Shown here: piece by piece, positions 1 through 7,273 of the stretch
Numbering within the stretch: the stretch's first letter is position 1
Layout: each line of letters starts with the position of its first letter
Source of the DNA: Limnochorda sp. L945t
Lineage (GTDB): Bacteria; Bacillota; Limnochordia; Limnochordales; Geochordaceae
Assembly (NCBI RefSeq): GCF_035593305.1
Contig: NZ_CP141615.1
Coordinates: 2,201,722-2,265,721, forward strand
Reading direction: 5' to 3'
Length of the DNA: 64,000 bases
Translations under genes and position numbers: made by a program
The notes under the pieces: model-generated
Told to the model about the DNA's origin: nothing
Database searches by the model: none
The model's input: the letters and a program-made list of their open reading frames with translations, nothing else

Positions 1-1321
1 CCGCCGCCGTGGCCATGACCACGCCCAGCGCCCCTTTGGCGCCTTGCTCGAGCGCTGCCACGAAATCGCGCCAGCTCATCCGGGTCGAGGGATGCACCAT
101 CGAGGCGCCGATGGCGAGGACGATCCCGTAGAAGGCCGCCTTCATGGGGGTGCTGCCCTCGAGCAACAGCCAGATGATGCCGACGAGCGGCAGGAAGAGA
201 TGTCCTCGGCTTGCGAGCACGCTCCAGAATCCGGGAAGGTCTTTGCGCGGCAGGCCGCGCAAGCCGAGGCGCTTGGCCTCGTAGTGCACCGCGATGAAGA
301 TGCCGGTGAAGTAAAGGAGCGCCGGCACCGCGGCCGACTTGGCCACCTCGATGTACGGGATCCCGGTGAACTCGGCCATGAGGAACGCGGCCGCTCCCAT
401 GACGGGCGGCATGATCTGGCCCCCGGTGGAGGCCGCCGCTTCCACCGCTGCGGCGAACTCCGGCCGGTAGCCCAGGCGCTTCATCATGGGGATGGTAAAG
501 CTGCCCGACCCCACCGTGTTGGCGACGGAGCTGCCCGAGATGGTTCCCTCCAGGGCGCTGGTGATCACCGCCACCTTGGCCGGCCCTCCGGAGGCCCATC
601 CCGCGACCGCGTTGGCGAGATCGATGAAAAACCGGCCGATCCCGGTCTTCTCGAGGAAAGCCCCGAAGAGGATGAACAGGAAGATGAACGTCGACGACAC
701 CCCGAGCGGAATCCCGAAGATCCCCTCCGTCGTGAAGTACAGGTGGCTCGCCACCTGGGTGAGCGAGAACCCCCGGTGGGCGAAGAAGCCCGGCAGGTGG
801 CGACCGGCCAGGGCGTAGGCGATGAACCCCATCCCGATGATCACGATGGGCCAGCCCACCACCCGGCGGGTCGCCTCCAGCACGAGCACGAGCGCCGCCA
901 GCGCCACCACGATGTCGACCCGGGTCGGCATGGCCGCGCGCAGCACGATCTCCTGGTAAAAGACGACCAGATAGAGCGACGAGGCCGCCGCCGCCAGCGC
1001 GAGCGCCACGTCCCACCAGACGAGCCGCGTGCGGTCACCGCTGCGGCGAGCCGGGTAGAGGAGGTAGACCAGGGCCATCCCGAAGGCGAGGTGAACGGCC
1101 CGCTGGATCCGTGCGTCGAAGACTCCAAAGGCGGCCGTGTAGAGCTGGAACACCGAGAACGCAATGGCTAGCAGCGCCACGGCCGCCCCGACCGGCCCCC
1201 GCAGCCTCCGGTAGGCAGACTCCCGGTCGTATCGCGCCAGTACCTCGTCGATGTCGATGCGTTCTTCTGCGGCGTCGCTGCCTGAGCCCGCCGCGGTCGC
1301 GCCGCCTCTAAGTTCCGCCAT
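1..1321 (-). CDS. TRAP transporter fused permease (4TM/12TM), truncated by the window edge
   Basis: This is the fused membrane component of a TAXI-type TRAP transporter, which imports a carboxylate-like solute using an ion gradient. About 440 residues are visible and the C-terminus lies beyond base 1. The protein opens with a short acidic cytoplasmic segment (EERIDIDEVLARYDRES), followed by repeated hydrophobic helices. These include a DctM-like stretch with VSSTFIFLFILFGAFLEKTG, typical of the family. The start is ATG at 1321, preceded by GGGAGGAGC, and it overlaps the DUF1850 gene by 14 bp. Together with the DUF1850 and solute-binding genes it forms the usual TAXI operon. The substrate cannot be read from sequence. 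Confidence 0.9.
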   Translation of the reverse strand, partial: MAELRGGATAAGSGSDAAEERIDIDEVLARYDRESAYRRLRGPVGAAVALLAIAFSVFQLYTAAFGVFDARIQRAVHLAFGMALVYLLYPARRSGDRTRLVWWDVALALAAAASSLYLVVFYQEIVLRAAMPTRVDIVVALAALVLVLEATRRVVGWPIVIIGMGFIAYALAGRHLPGFFAHRGFSLTQVASHLYFTTEGIFGIPLGVSSTFIFLFILFGAFLEKTGIGRFFIDLANAVAGWASGGPAKVAVITSALEGTISGSSVANTVGSGSFTIPMMKRLGYRPEFAAAVEAAASTGGQIMPPVMGAAAFLMAEFTGIPYIEVAKSAAVPALLYFTGIFIAVHYEAKRLGLRGLPRKDLPGFWSVLASRGHLFLPLVGIIWLLLEGSTPMKAAFYGIVLAIGASMVHPSTRMSWRDFVAALEQGAKGALGVVMATAA

Positions 1322-1901
1322 GCTCCTCCCCTACCCCCACGATCTCCAGCTCCAGGGCCGCGCCCGGCCCTGCCAGCCGGCTCAAGGGATACGCCTGCCC
1401 GTTCACCCACAGCTGGTGTTCCGTCCAGGGCCACGTCCGCACGACGAGGTGCGGGATCACCCGGTGCAGGCCGTCCAGCACCAGGATCGCCTGTCCGTCC
1501 CGCCACTCCAACCGGCCCTCGGGCGGGAGCCCGGCCCCGAGCGAGGAATACTCGGTGCGGTAGAGCACGATCCCGTCGTCCCACCGGAAATACTCCCGCA
1601 CCCGGGTCTTCTCCACCGAGTGGCGATACTCGATCGAAAACGCCGCATCCGGATGGTCCGGTGACAGCCGCAGCAGCAAGGCGCCCGACGCGGCGTCCCG
1701 GACCTCCACCCAAACCGCCTCGCCCGCCGGAACTTCGCCGGCGACACCGCCCGGTGCTGCCAGCACGACCGACGCGGCCAGCGCGATCGCGAGCCCTCCG
1801 GCCCGGGCCGCCCCGGCGAGCATCTGAGCGCATCGCGGCACGGCGGGCCGGCACCCCCCACGGAGCGCCCGCCCGCCGGCCGCCCGGGCCTCGGCCGTCA
1901 C
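1308..1901 (-). CDS. DUF1850 secreted/membrane-associated protein of a TAXI TRAP operon
   Basis: This is a DUF1850 protein of about 197 residues. It has a hydrophobic export segment (LAIALAASVVLAAPGG) followed by the family core, with IEYRHSVEKTRVREYF and a C-terminal part around TEHQLWVNGQAYPLSRL. DUF1850 genes are known to sit between the TAXI binding protein and the fused permease, and this one does. Its role is unknown, perhaps accessory to transport outside the membrane. A GTG start at 1901 is used. An ATG at 1823 would give a tidier signal peptide but has no clear SD. Its end overlaps the permease start by 14 bp. Confidence 0.85.
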   Translation of the reverse strand: MTAEARAAGGRALRGGCRPAVPRCAQMLAGAARAGGLAIALAASVVLAAPGGVAGEVPAGEAVWVEVRDAASGALLLRLSPDHPDAAFSIEYRHSVEKTRVREYFRWDDGIVLYRTEYSSLGAGLPPEGRLEWRDGQAILVLDGLHRVIPHLVVRTWPWTEHQLWVNGQAYPLSRLAGPGAALELEIVGVGEEHGGT

Positions 1902-1935
1902 CCGTCGAAGCCCTGCCGTCGACGCTGCCCTCCCG

Positions 1936-2889
1936 TCAGCCTCCGGCCTGCTGGTAGAAACGGGCCGCGCCCGGATGGAGGTCCAGCGACATGCCGTCCC
2001 GGGCCCCCTCCAGGCTGACGTCCTTGCCGCGCACGTGGGCCTGGCCGAGGCGCGGTAGGTTGTCGAACAGCGCCCTGGTCAGGCGGAACACGAGGTCGTC
2101 GGGCAGGTCCGCCCGCGTCACCAGCATCGCCTTGACCGCCACGGTCGCAACGTCCTGGTCGATCCCCCGGTACGTACCCCCCGGCACGGTCACGGCCGTG
2201 TAGAACGGGTACCGCTGCCGGAGCTTGCGGGCCAGGTCGGAGGGGACGGCCACGATGGTGACTTCCTTCTGGACGGCGATGTCCTGGATGGCGGCGGTGG
2301 GGATCCCCGCCGTCACGAACGCGGCGTCCACGTGCCCATCCCTCAGGTTGCTGGCCGCCTCGGCGAAGGAGAGGTAGCTCACGGAAACGTCCTTGTACGT
2401 GAGCCCCGCAGCTTCGAGGATCTGGCGGGCGTTGGCCTCGGTACCGCTGCCGATGTCGCCTACCGCGACCCGCTTCCCCTTGAGGTCGGCCACGGACCGG
2501 ATGTTGGCCTGCTTGAGTGCCACGATCTGGATGACCTCGGGATAGAGGGTGGCGACGCCCTTCAGCGTCGCGACCTTGCGCCCCTGGAACATCTCGGTGC
2601 CGTTGGCCGCATAGTAGGCGATGTCGTTTTGGATGAACGCCAGCTCGGCCTGGCCCTGGGCCAGCAAGTTGACGTTGGCCACGGAGGCTCCGGTTGCCTG
2701 TACGGACGCGTTGACCCCGGGCACGTGCTGGTTGAAGATCTCCGCCAGGGCGCCGCCCAGCGGATAGTACACGCCGGCGGTGCCCCCGGCGGCAATCGTT
2801 ACGAACTCTGCCGCCGACGCCCCTACCGGTAGCGCAGCCACCAGCGCGGCCGCCACGAAGGCCAGGCGCGTCCCGGCCATGCTTCTCAC
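1936..2889 (-). CDS. TAXI family TRAP transporter solute-binding protein
   Basis: This is the extracytoplasmic solute receptor of the TRAP system. After a signal peptide (TRLAFVAAALVAALPVGASA) comes the TAXI fold signature: FVTIAAGGTAGVYYPLGGAL near the mature N-terminus, then VQATGASVANVNLLAQGQAELAFIQ and VAVGDIGSGTEANARQILE. The mature length of about 290 residues fits the family. A GTG at 2889 is chosen as start because GGAGGT lies 10 nt upstream, whereas the ATG three codons later is 19 nt from that box. It is the first gene of a three-gene operon with DUF1850 and the fused permease. Bound ligands in the family include glutamate-like and other carboxylates; the ligand here is unknown. Confidence 0.93.
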   Translation of the reverse strand: MRSMAGTRLAFVAAALVAALPVGASAAEFVTIAAGGTAGVYYPLGGALAEIFNQHVPGVNASVQATGASVANVNLLAQGQAELAFIQNDIAYYAANGTEMFQGRKVATLKGVATLYPEVIQIVALKQANIRSVADLKGKRVAVGDIGSGTEANARQILEAAGLTYKDVSVSYLSFAEAASNLRDGHVDAAFVTAGIPTAAIQDIAVQKEVTIVAVPSDLARKLRQRYPFYTAVTVPGGTYRGIDQDVATVAVKAMLVTRADLPDDLVFRLTRALFDNLPRLGQAHVRGKDVSLEGARDGMSLDLHPGAARFYQQAGG

Positions 2890-2956
2890 GGCTCGACCGA
2901 CCTCCCTCGATGCAAGGTTGAAATGGCGACGGTTGCCCTCACGGATCCGGATACCG

Positions 2957-2968
2957 GTTGCTAGCAAC
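2957..2968. promoter_or_regulatory. 12-bp perfect palindrome between divergent TAXI and kor operons
   Basis: GTTGCTAGCAAC reads the same on both strands. It lies in the 243-bp gap between the leftward TAXI gene and the rightward kor genes, so it is placed to bind a dimeric regulator of either unit. No convincing -35/-10 pair was found near it. A chance palindrome is possible. Confidence 0.3.
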
Positions 2969-3032
2969 GACCCACGAGAAAAGCAAGCCGCGCGCGGACG
3001 GGTGGGAGCATTCGACGAAAATCCGTCTCATT

Positions 3033-3059
3033 CCTTTGAAGGGAGGCCCCCTCCAAAGG
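3033..3059 (+). promoter_or_regulatory. Stem-loop in the kor leader
   Basis: The arms CCTTT..GGGAGG and CCCTCC.AAAGG pair with a small bulge, giving a hairpin about 75 nt before the korA start. It could be a leader structure or the end of an upstream transcript. No U-tract follows it. Confidence 0.3.
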
Positions 3060-3132
3060 GAGCGCGCCGGGAGAGGACGGACCCGCGGGCGGCGAATGAT
3101 CCCGGGGACGGAGAAAGGAGGCCGGATTCCCC

Positions 3133-4251
3133 ATGCGCCGGGCCTTCATCACGGGTGCCCAGGCCATCGTCCAGGGAGCCCTCGACGCCGGGTGCGACTT
3201 TTTCGCCGGTTACCCCATCACCCCTGCCTCCCCCATCCTGGCCGGTATGGTGCGGGCCTTGCCCGGGCGGGGAGGCGTCGCCATCCAGGCCGAGGACGAG
3301 ATCGCCTCCATCGGGATGTGCATCGGCGCTGCCATGGCCGGACGACGCGCCATGACGGCCACGAGCGGCCCGGGGATCAGCCTCTACAGTGAAAACGTCG
3401 GGCTCGCCATCATGGCCGAGGTGCCGCTCGTGATCGTGGACGTCCAGCGCCTGGGGCCGGCGACGGGCGGGGCGACGACGGTCGCGCAGGGCGACTTGCA
3501 GTTCGTCCGGTGGGGCACGTCGGGGGGCTACCCCATCGTCGCGTTCAGCCCATCCGATGCCGCGGAGTGTTACCATTTGACCATGAAGGCGTTCGCATGG
3601 GCCGAGCGGCTTCGGGCGCCCGTCTTCCTGCTGGCCGACAAAGAGGTGGTCATGACCGCCGACACCGTCGATCCGGATCGCCTCGTGCCTTACCCGGTCG
3701 AGGGGCGACGCCTGGCCGATCCCGGCAAGCCGTACCGGCCGTACGCCGTGGAGGCGCCCGAGGACGTCCCCGCCTTTGCGCCTATCGGGGGGCCGATCGT
3801 GACCCGCGTCAACACCTCTACCCATGACGAGGCGGGGTACCTCACCAAGCAGCCCGCCAAGGTCGACCGGCTCAACCGGCACCTGAGCGCCAAGATCGAG
3901 GCGGCGGCTCGCGAGATCGAGGACGTGGTGCTCGACCTTCTGCCTGGGGCCACGACGCTCATCGTCAGTTACGGGGTGAGCGCCCGTTCCGCCAGGGACG
4001 CCGTGCTGGAGCTCCGGCGGGCAGGCCGGGCCGTCTCGCTGGCGGTGCTGCGTTCGGTGTGGCCGCTGCCCGCCAGGGCGCTTTCCCGGGCGCTCGAGGG
4101 CGTGCGGCGGGTCGTGGTGGCAGAGCTCAATTTGGGGCAGCTCCGCCTCGAGGTGGAGCGCCTCGCGGCCGGAGGCCGGGAGGTGAGCGGCGTGCACCGG
4201 GTCGACGGGGAGCTGATCACGCCGGAGGAGATCGCCCGCGCGGTGGCGTGA
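3133..4251 (+). CDS. 2-oxoacid:ferredoxin oxidoreductase, alpha subunit (KorA-like)
   Basis: This is the alpha subunit of a thiamine-diphosphate (TPP) enzyme that oxidatively decarboxylates a 2-oxoacid (2-oxoglutarate type most likely) with CoA and reduces ferredoxin. The pyrimidine-binding domain starts at residue 1 (GAQAIVQGALDAGCDFFAGY, then PITPASPI) and contains AEDEIASIGMCIGAAMAG and TSGPGISLYSENVG. A second alpha/beta domain occupies roughly residues 240-372. No gamma domain is fused to this subunit, unlike many bacterial KorA proteins. An SD (AGGAGG) precedes the ATG. The beta-gamma fusion gene follows 23 bp downstream. The exact 2-oxoacid cannot be fixed from sequence. Confidence 0.88.
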   Translation: MRRAFITGAQAIVQGALDAGCDFFAGYPITPASPILAGMVRALPGRGGVAIQAEDEIASIGMCIGAAMAGRRAMTATSGPGISLYSENVGLAIMAEVPLVIVDVQRLGPATGGATTVAQGDLQFVRWGTSGGYPIVAFSPSDAAECYHLTMKAFAWAERLRAPVFLLADKEVVMTADTVDPDRLVPYPVEGRRLADPGKPYRPYAVEAPEDVPAFAPIGGPIVTRVNTSTHDEAGYLTKQPAKVDRLNRHLSAKIEAAAREIEDVVLDLLPGATTLIVSYGVSARSARDAVLELRRAGRAVSLAVLRSVWPLPARALSRALEGVRRVVVAELNLGQLRLEVERLAAGGREVSGVHRVDGELITPEEIARAVA

Positions 4252-4274
4252 GCGAGCAGGGAGGCAGGGAAAGC

Positions 4275-5669
4275 ATGGCCACGAGAATCGGCAGCGACGA
4301 GCAGATGCAGGCGCCCGCCGCCACGATGCTCGATCCCTCCCGGTTGCCTTACCCCTTCTGCCCGGGATGCGGTCACGGGCACATCCTCGACGCCCTGGAC
4401 CGGGCGCTCGTGCGCCTCGGTAGGCCGGCCCACGAGGTCGCCATCGTCACCGATATCGGGTGCGTGGGCCTGTCCGACCAGTACTTCGTGACCCACGCCT
4501 TTCACGGGCTGCACGGGCGGGCCGTCACCTACGCGACGGGCATCAAGCTGGCGCGGCCCGAGCTGACCGTCGTCGTGCTGATCGGGGACGGCGGCTGCGG
4601 CATCGGCGGCCACCACCTCATCAGCGCCGCCCGGCGCAACGTCGGCGTCACGGTGCTGGTCTTCGACAACTTCAACTTCGGGATGACGGGCGGGCAGCAC
4701 TCCGTGCTCACCCCTTCCGGCAGCATCACGGCCACGACGCCCGCCGGCAACCTCGAGGCCCCGATGGACGTGGCGGCGACCGCAGCGGTCAACGGCGCAT
4801 CCTTCGTCGCCCGCACCACCGCGTTCGACCCCGGGCTCGACGCCCTCATTTACGAGGCCCTGTCGACGGACGGGTTCGCCCTGCTGGACATCTGGGAGCT
4901 GTGCACGGCGTACTTCGTGCCCAACAACCGGTTCAGCCGCAAGGCCATGGAAGCCATGCTCGCCTCGAGCGGCATGGCCTCCGGCGTGCTGGTGCACAGG
5001 CAGCGCCCGGAGCTTGCCAGGACCCTGGCCTCGGCCTCGCAGGGCGCCCCGGCCTCCCGGGTCGCACCGGCTGCAGGCGGCCGGGCAGGGGGCATCGAGC
5101 CCCGCTTCCAGAGCAGGCTCGAGCGGCGGCGCTCCCTCACCCTGGCGGGGGCGGCCGGCGAGAAGGTGCGGTCGGCGGCGACGGTGCTGGCCAGGGCGGC
5201 GGTGCTGTCCGGGCTGTACGCCACGCAGCGGGACGACTACCCGGTGACCGTCATGACCGGCCACTCGATCTCCGAACTCGTGGTCAGCCCGGAGCCTATC
5301 GGCTACACCGGCGTCCCGGCTCCGGACATCCTGGTGGTCACGGCCCCGGAGGGAGCCGGCGTCACCGCTTCGCTGCCATCCCGGATGGGGCCCGGCACAC
5401 GCATCTACGTCGAGCACAGCCTGGCAGGGCGTATCGGCGCCACCCGGGCGAGCGTCGAGCCTTTCTACGCCGATCGCCTCGGCAAGCGGGCGGCGGCACT
5501 GGCAGTGCTCGCGGCGGTGGCCGAGCGGGAAGGGCTGGTCAGCGCCGAAGCGCTGCGGGCATCCGTCGACATGGAAAGCCGCGAGACGGTCGCGCAGGAG
5601 ATGCGGCAGGCGCTCGAGGAGCGGCAGACCGTCTGGGAGCCGGCCGCTCCTTCCCGCAAGGTCACGTGA
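4275..5669 (+). CDS. 2-oxoacid:ferredoxin oxidoreductase, beta-gamma fusion (KorB-KorC)
   Basis: This 464-residue protein joins two subunits that are usually separate. Residues 20-235 are the TPP-binding beta subunit, with CPGCGHG (C29, C32), C63 and C210 as likely [4Fe-4S] ligands. The TPP/Mg motif runs from GDG at 105-107 to DNFNFGMTGGQ at 131-141. After an Ala/Gly-rich linker (about 250-285), residues 288-450 form a gamma-type Rossmann domain (AATVLARAAVLSGLYATQ..DYPVTVMTGHSISELVVS). ATG 4275 is chosen because it opens the beta domain just after the korA stop. Its last 8 bp overlap a convergent unknown gene. No ferredoxin gene is adjacent. Confidence 0.87.
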   Translation: MATRIGSDEQMQAPAATMLDPSRLPYPFCPGCGHGHILDALDRALVRLGRPAHEVAIVTDIGCVGLSDQYFVTHAFHGLHGRAVTYATGIKLARPELTVVVLIGDGGCGIGGHHLISAARRNVGVTVLVFDNFNFGMTGGQHSVLTPSGSITATTPAGNLEAPMDVAATAAVNGASFVARTTAFDPGLDALIYEALSTDGFALLDIWELCTAYFVPNNRFSRKAMEAMLASSGMASGVLVHRQRPELARTLASASQGAPASRVAPAAGGRAGGIEPRFQSRLERRRSLTLAGAAGEKVRSAATVLARAAVLSGLYATQRDDYPVTVMTGHSISELVVSPEPIGYTGVPAPDILVVTAPEGAGVTASLPSRMGPGTRIYVEHSLAGRIGATRASVEPFYADRLGKRAAALAVLAAVAEREGLVSAEALRASVDMESRETVAQEMRQALEERQTVWEPAAPSRKVT

Positions 5670-6201
5670 CCGGCCTCGTCCCGCCGGCACGGGAGACCCT
5701 GGCGTGGTGCCCGTTACGGGAGCCGGGGGCACCGGTCTTGTGATCCATGCCCGGGATGGGCACCGCCTCCAGTGCGATGAGCACGGCCCTGCCCCAGTTG
5801 GTGAGATCCACGTGGCGGACCTCCCACCTGGTCTCGGCACGCCGGCGGTTGCGGCAGTAGACCTGCACGAGCCCTGCCCGGCAAAGCGCCATCAACGCTT
5901 CGTGGAGCGTGGCCAGGTCACGGCGCGCCCTCTGGTGATCCCGTTCGATCAGCCGGTAAGGCCGCCCCTCGACCAGGGTTCTGGCGAGCTTGCGGGCCGT
6001 TTCCCAAACGTCCCGGGAAAGGGCGTCCGCCAGCTCTTCCAGGGTGGCCTTGCACAGGCCCCGGATCTGCTGGCCCACCGGGACCGGGCAGACCGAAACC
6101 AGGCCCTCGTCCCGTGCGACCAGGTGCTGGCGGCGGACCAGGTAGGGGCCCTCTCGCACCCAGGGGAGCCATACCTTGTCGGGTACCTCGTGGTGTTTCA
6201 T
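5662..6201 (-). CDS. Hypothetical protein, charged, Cys-containing
   Basis: I do not recognise this protein of about 179 residues. From ATG 6201 it begins MKHHEVPDKVWLPWVREG and is rich in Arg, with predicted helices (CKATLEELADALSRDVWETA and RRDLATLHEALMALCRAGLV) that look like a winged-helix or other small DNA-binding fold. Four scattered cysteines are present. The tail (about 150-179) is low-complexity and overlaps the convergent korB-korC end by 8 bp, so the natural stop may be poorly conserved. It is divergent from the 6347 gene. A transcription-factor-like role is only a guess. Confidence 0.5.
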   Translation of the reverse strand: MKHHEVPDKVWLPWVREGPYLVRRQHLVARDEGLVSVCPVPVGQQIRGLCKATLEELADALSRDVWETARKLARTLVEGRPYRLIERDHQRARRDLATLHEALMALCRAGLVQVYCRNRRRAETRWEVRHVDLTNWGRAVLIALEAVPIPGMDHKTGAPGSRNGHHARVSRAGGTRPVT

Positions 6202-6288
6202 CGATCCGGCCGTGGCGTAAGGCCTCCGTTTTCGGGTACGGCGGCCCGGGCGGGGCGCCGCGCCCGGGGTATGGTAAATTCGCATCGG

Positions 6289-6294
6289 TATTAT
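6289..6294 (-). promoter_or_regulatory. Candidate -10 box (TATAAT on the minus strand) in a divergent gap
   Basis: Read leftward, this hexamer is TATAAT in an AT-rich patch between two divergent unknown genes; read rightward it is ATTATA/TATTAT. No good -35 element is visible at 17 bp for either direction, so the assignment is weak. Confidence 0.3.
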
Positions 6295-6346
6295 AGGGGC
6301 ATGTTCGCCATCCCATCCCGCCGTCCTGGAGGGAGCGCGCGAGAAG

Positions 6347-6796
6347 GTGGACGACATGGTGAGTACCGTGGTCCTGGTGGCCGACGAGCTGGTCGACCGG
6401 CAACCGCGCGACCAGCTGGCGCGGAGTCTCGCCCGCGTCGCGTACGAGTCAGCGAAGCACCGGCGGGTCTGGGTGGTGGGGCCTCCCGGCCTGGTACCGG
6501 CGTCGCCGCCGGAGGGCGGTGCGTGGGAGCATGCGGAGAGCCTGTCGGACCTCCCGCCTCTTGCGGCCGGAAGAGGCAGCACAGTGCTGGTCGTGGGCGG
6601 CCGCCCGGAGCGCTCCATCCGGTGGGCCAACCGGCACCGCCTGAAGAGCGTGCTCGTCGTGCCCGAACCGGGGGAGGATCAGCAGCCCGGCAGCCTCGAC
6701 GAGGCCCCCGACTTCGTCCTGGAGTCGGTCGAGGACGTCCTCGGTCTCATCCGGCGCATCGAGCGGGAAGAGGGCGACTTCGAGGGCACGGAGTAG
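6347..6796 (+). CDS. Hypothetical small protein, possibly a degenerate HAD-like fold
   Basis: This is a 149-residue soluble protein that I cannot place with certainty. It has alternating beta strands and helices: VVLVADEL near the start, RRVWVVGPPGL, GSTVLVVGG, then ANRHRLKSVLVVPEPG and PDFVLESVEDVLGLIRRIE at the end. That last part resembles the C-terminus of HAD-family phosphatases (a PDxVIxSLxEL-like ending), but the catalytic DxD and GD motifs are missing. The GTG at 6347 has GGAGGG 12 nt upstream; ATG 6356 is an alternative. It appears to be transcribed alone. Confidence 0.6.
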   Translation: MDDMVSTVVLVADELVDRQPRDQLARSLARVAYESAKHRRVWVVGPPGLVPASPPEGGAWEHAESLSDLPPLAAGRGSTVLVVGGRPERSIRWANRHRLKSVLVVPEPGEDQQPGSLDEAPDFVLESVEDVLGLIRRIEREEGDFEGTE

Positions 6797-6831
6797 GGAG
6801 CAACGATCGGGTTCGTGCGACGAAGCCCGAA

Positions 6832-6861
6832 GGAGATCGATGGAGATCGAGGGAGATTTCG
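6832..6861. repeat. 10-bp tandem repeat, three copies
   Basis: GGAGATCGAT and GGAGATCGAG are followed by a degenerate third copy, GGAGATTTCG, in direct tandem. The array lies in the gap downstream of the 6347 gene and about 65 bp upstream of the promoter of the small-peptide unit. It could be a binding array or a slippage product. Confidence 0.5.
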
Positions 6862-6926
6862 CGGGGTTTCATCCTTCGTGCCAGTTACCTCCAGATGCCG
6901 CGCGGCGGGGGGTGGCGCGCGGCGCA

Positions 6927-6954
6927 TTGACCCGCCTGCGACCCGTGCTAGAGT
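6927..6954 (+). promoter_or_regulatory. Promoter of the small-peptide transcription unit
   Basis: The -35 box TTGACC (6927-6932) and -10 box TAGAGT (6949-6954) are separated by 16 bp, a fair sigma-A-type match in very GC-rich surroundings. The predicted transcript would start near 6961 and include a leader of about 125 nt before the 18-codon reading frame at 7087. Confidence 0.5.
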
Positions 6955-7052
6955 GATGGCAGAAATCGGGAGTGGTCATCCCGATGGGGGCCGCGTGGTC
7001 AGGAGCCCGAGGCGGCTTGCGACCGCCCGGCGTGTGGGCCTTGCTCCTGCAC

Positions 7053-7079
7053 GTCCCCTCCGGTGGAGAGGAGGTGGAC
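7053..7079 (+). promoter_or_regulatory. SD-sequestering hairpin upstream of the 18-codon ORF
   Basis: The arm 7053-7061 (GTCCCCTCC) pairs with 7070-7079 (GGAGG-T-GGAC) through nine base pairs with one bulged T and an eight-base loop. The right arm contains almost the whole SD (AGGAGGT, 7069-7075), 11 nt before ATG 7087. When folded, the ribosome site would be masked, so translation could be conditional on temperature, a ligand, a small RNA or transcript processing. The pairing is read directly from the sequence; the regulatory role is inference. Confidence 0.5.
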
Positions 7080-7086
7080 TCGTTCC

Positions 7087-7143
7087 ATGGAGAAGAAGCC
7101 CGCGAAGGAGACCAAGAAGCCGGCTCCGAAGAAGGAAAAGTGA
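7087..7143 (+). CDS. 18-residue lysine-rich peptide
   Basis: The peptide is MEKKPAKETKKPAPKKEK followed by TGA. It has eight lysines, three prolines and three glutamates, so it should be disordered and strongly basic, with no membrane segment. It has its own promoter (6927-6954), a strong SD (AGGAGGT, spacing 11) and a hairpin downstream (7196-7227), which together support a real gene despite its size. The composition suggests a nucleic-acid or ribosome-binding tail-like peptide, but the function is unknown. An overlapping 62-codon frame (6972-7160) has no SD and is less likely. The alternative is that the transcript acts as an RNA and the frame is incidental. Confidence 0.5.
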   Translation: MEKKPAKETKKPAPKKEK

Positions 7144-7195
7144 GCAGTCGTCCCTGGTAAGCGCAAGCATGCGACCAGTTCGCTGGCGTCAGGAA

Positions 7196-7227
7196 GGAAG
7201 CGCCCGAGCTCGAGCCCGGGCGCTTCC
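7196..7227. terminator. Hairpin terminator, possibly bidirectional
   Basis: GGAAGCGCCCG (7196-7206) pairs perfectly with CGGGCGCTTCC (7217-7227) over 11 bp with a 10-nt loop. It lies between the rightward peptide gene and the leftward Spy-like gene that ends at 7274. No good T-run follows on either strand, so its efficiency is uncertain. Confidence 0.6.
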
Positions 7228-7273
7228 TCGTTGCAGTCACCGGCATCGGCCGGCCGGCTCCGGTGGTGCCGGT

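Noticed and set aside
44-1171. Long rightward open frame opposite the TRAP permease
   Set aside because: Its product is Arg/His/Gly/Pro-rich with no domain, and it mirrors a clear membrane-protein gene on the minus strand, as often happens in GC-rich coding DNA.
3028-4197. Leftward open frame opposite korA
   Set aside because: The composition is typical of an antisense shadow (His/Arg/Asp-rich, no hydrophobic core), and korA is unmistakable.
5850-6200. Reading the 5662 gene from base 6630
   Set aside because: The N-terminal extension from 6630 overlaps the divergent 6347 gene and is low-complexity Ser/Arg/Thr-rich; ATG 6201 begins the structured part.
6972-7160. 62-codon rightward frame overlapping the 18-residue peptide
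   Set aside because: It has no SD, and the strong SD in the region is spaced for ATG 7087 in another frame.
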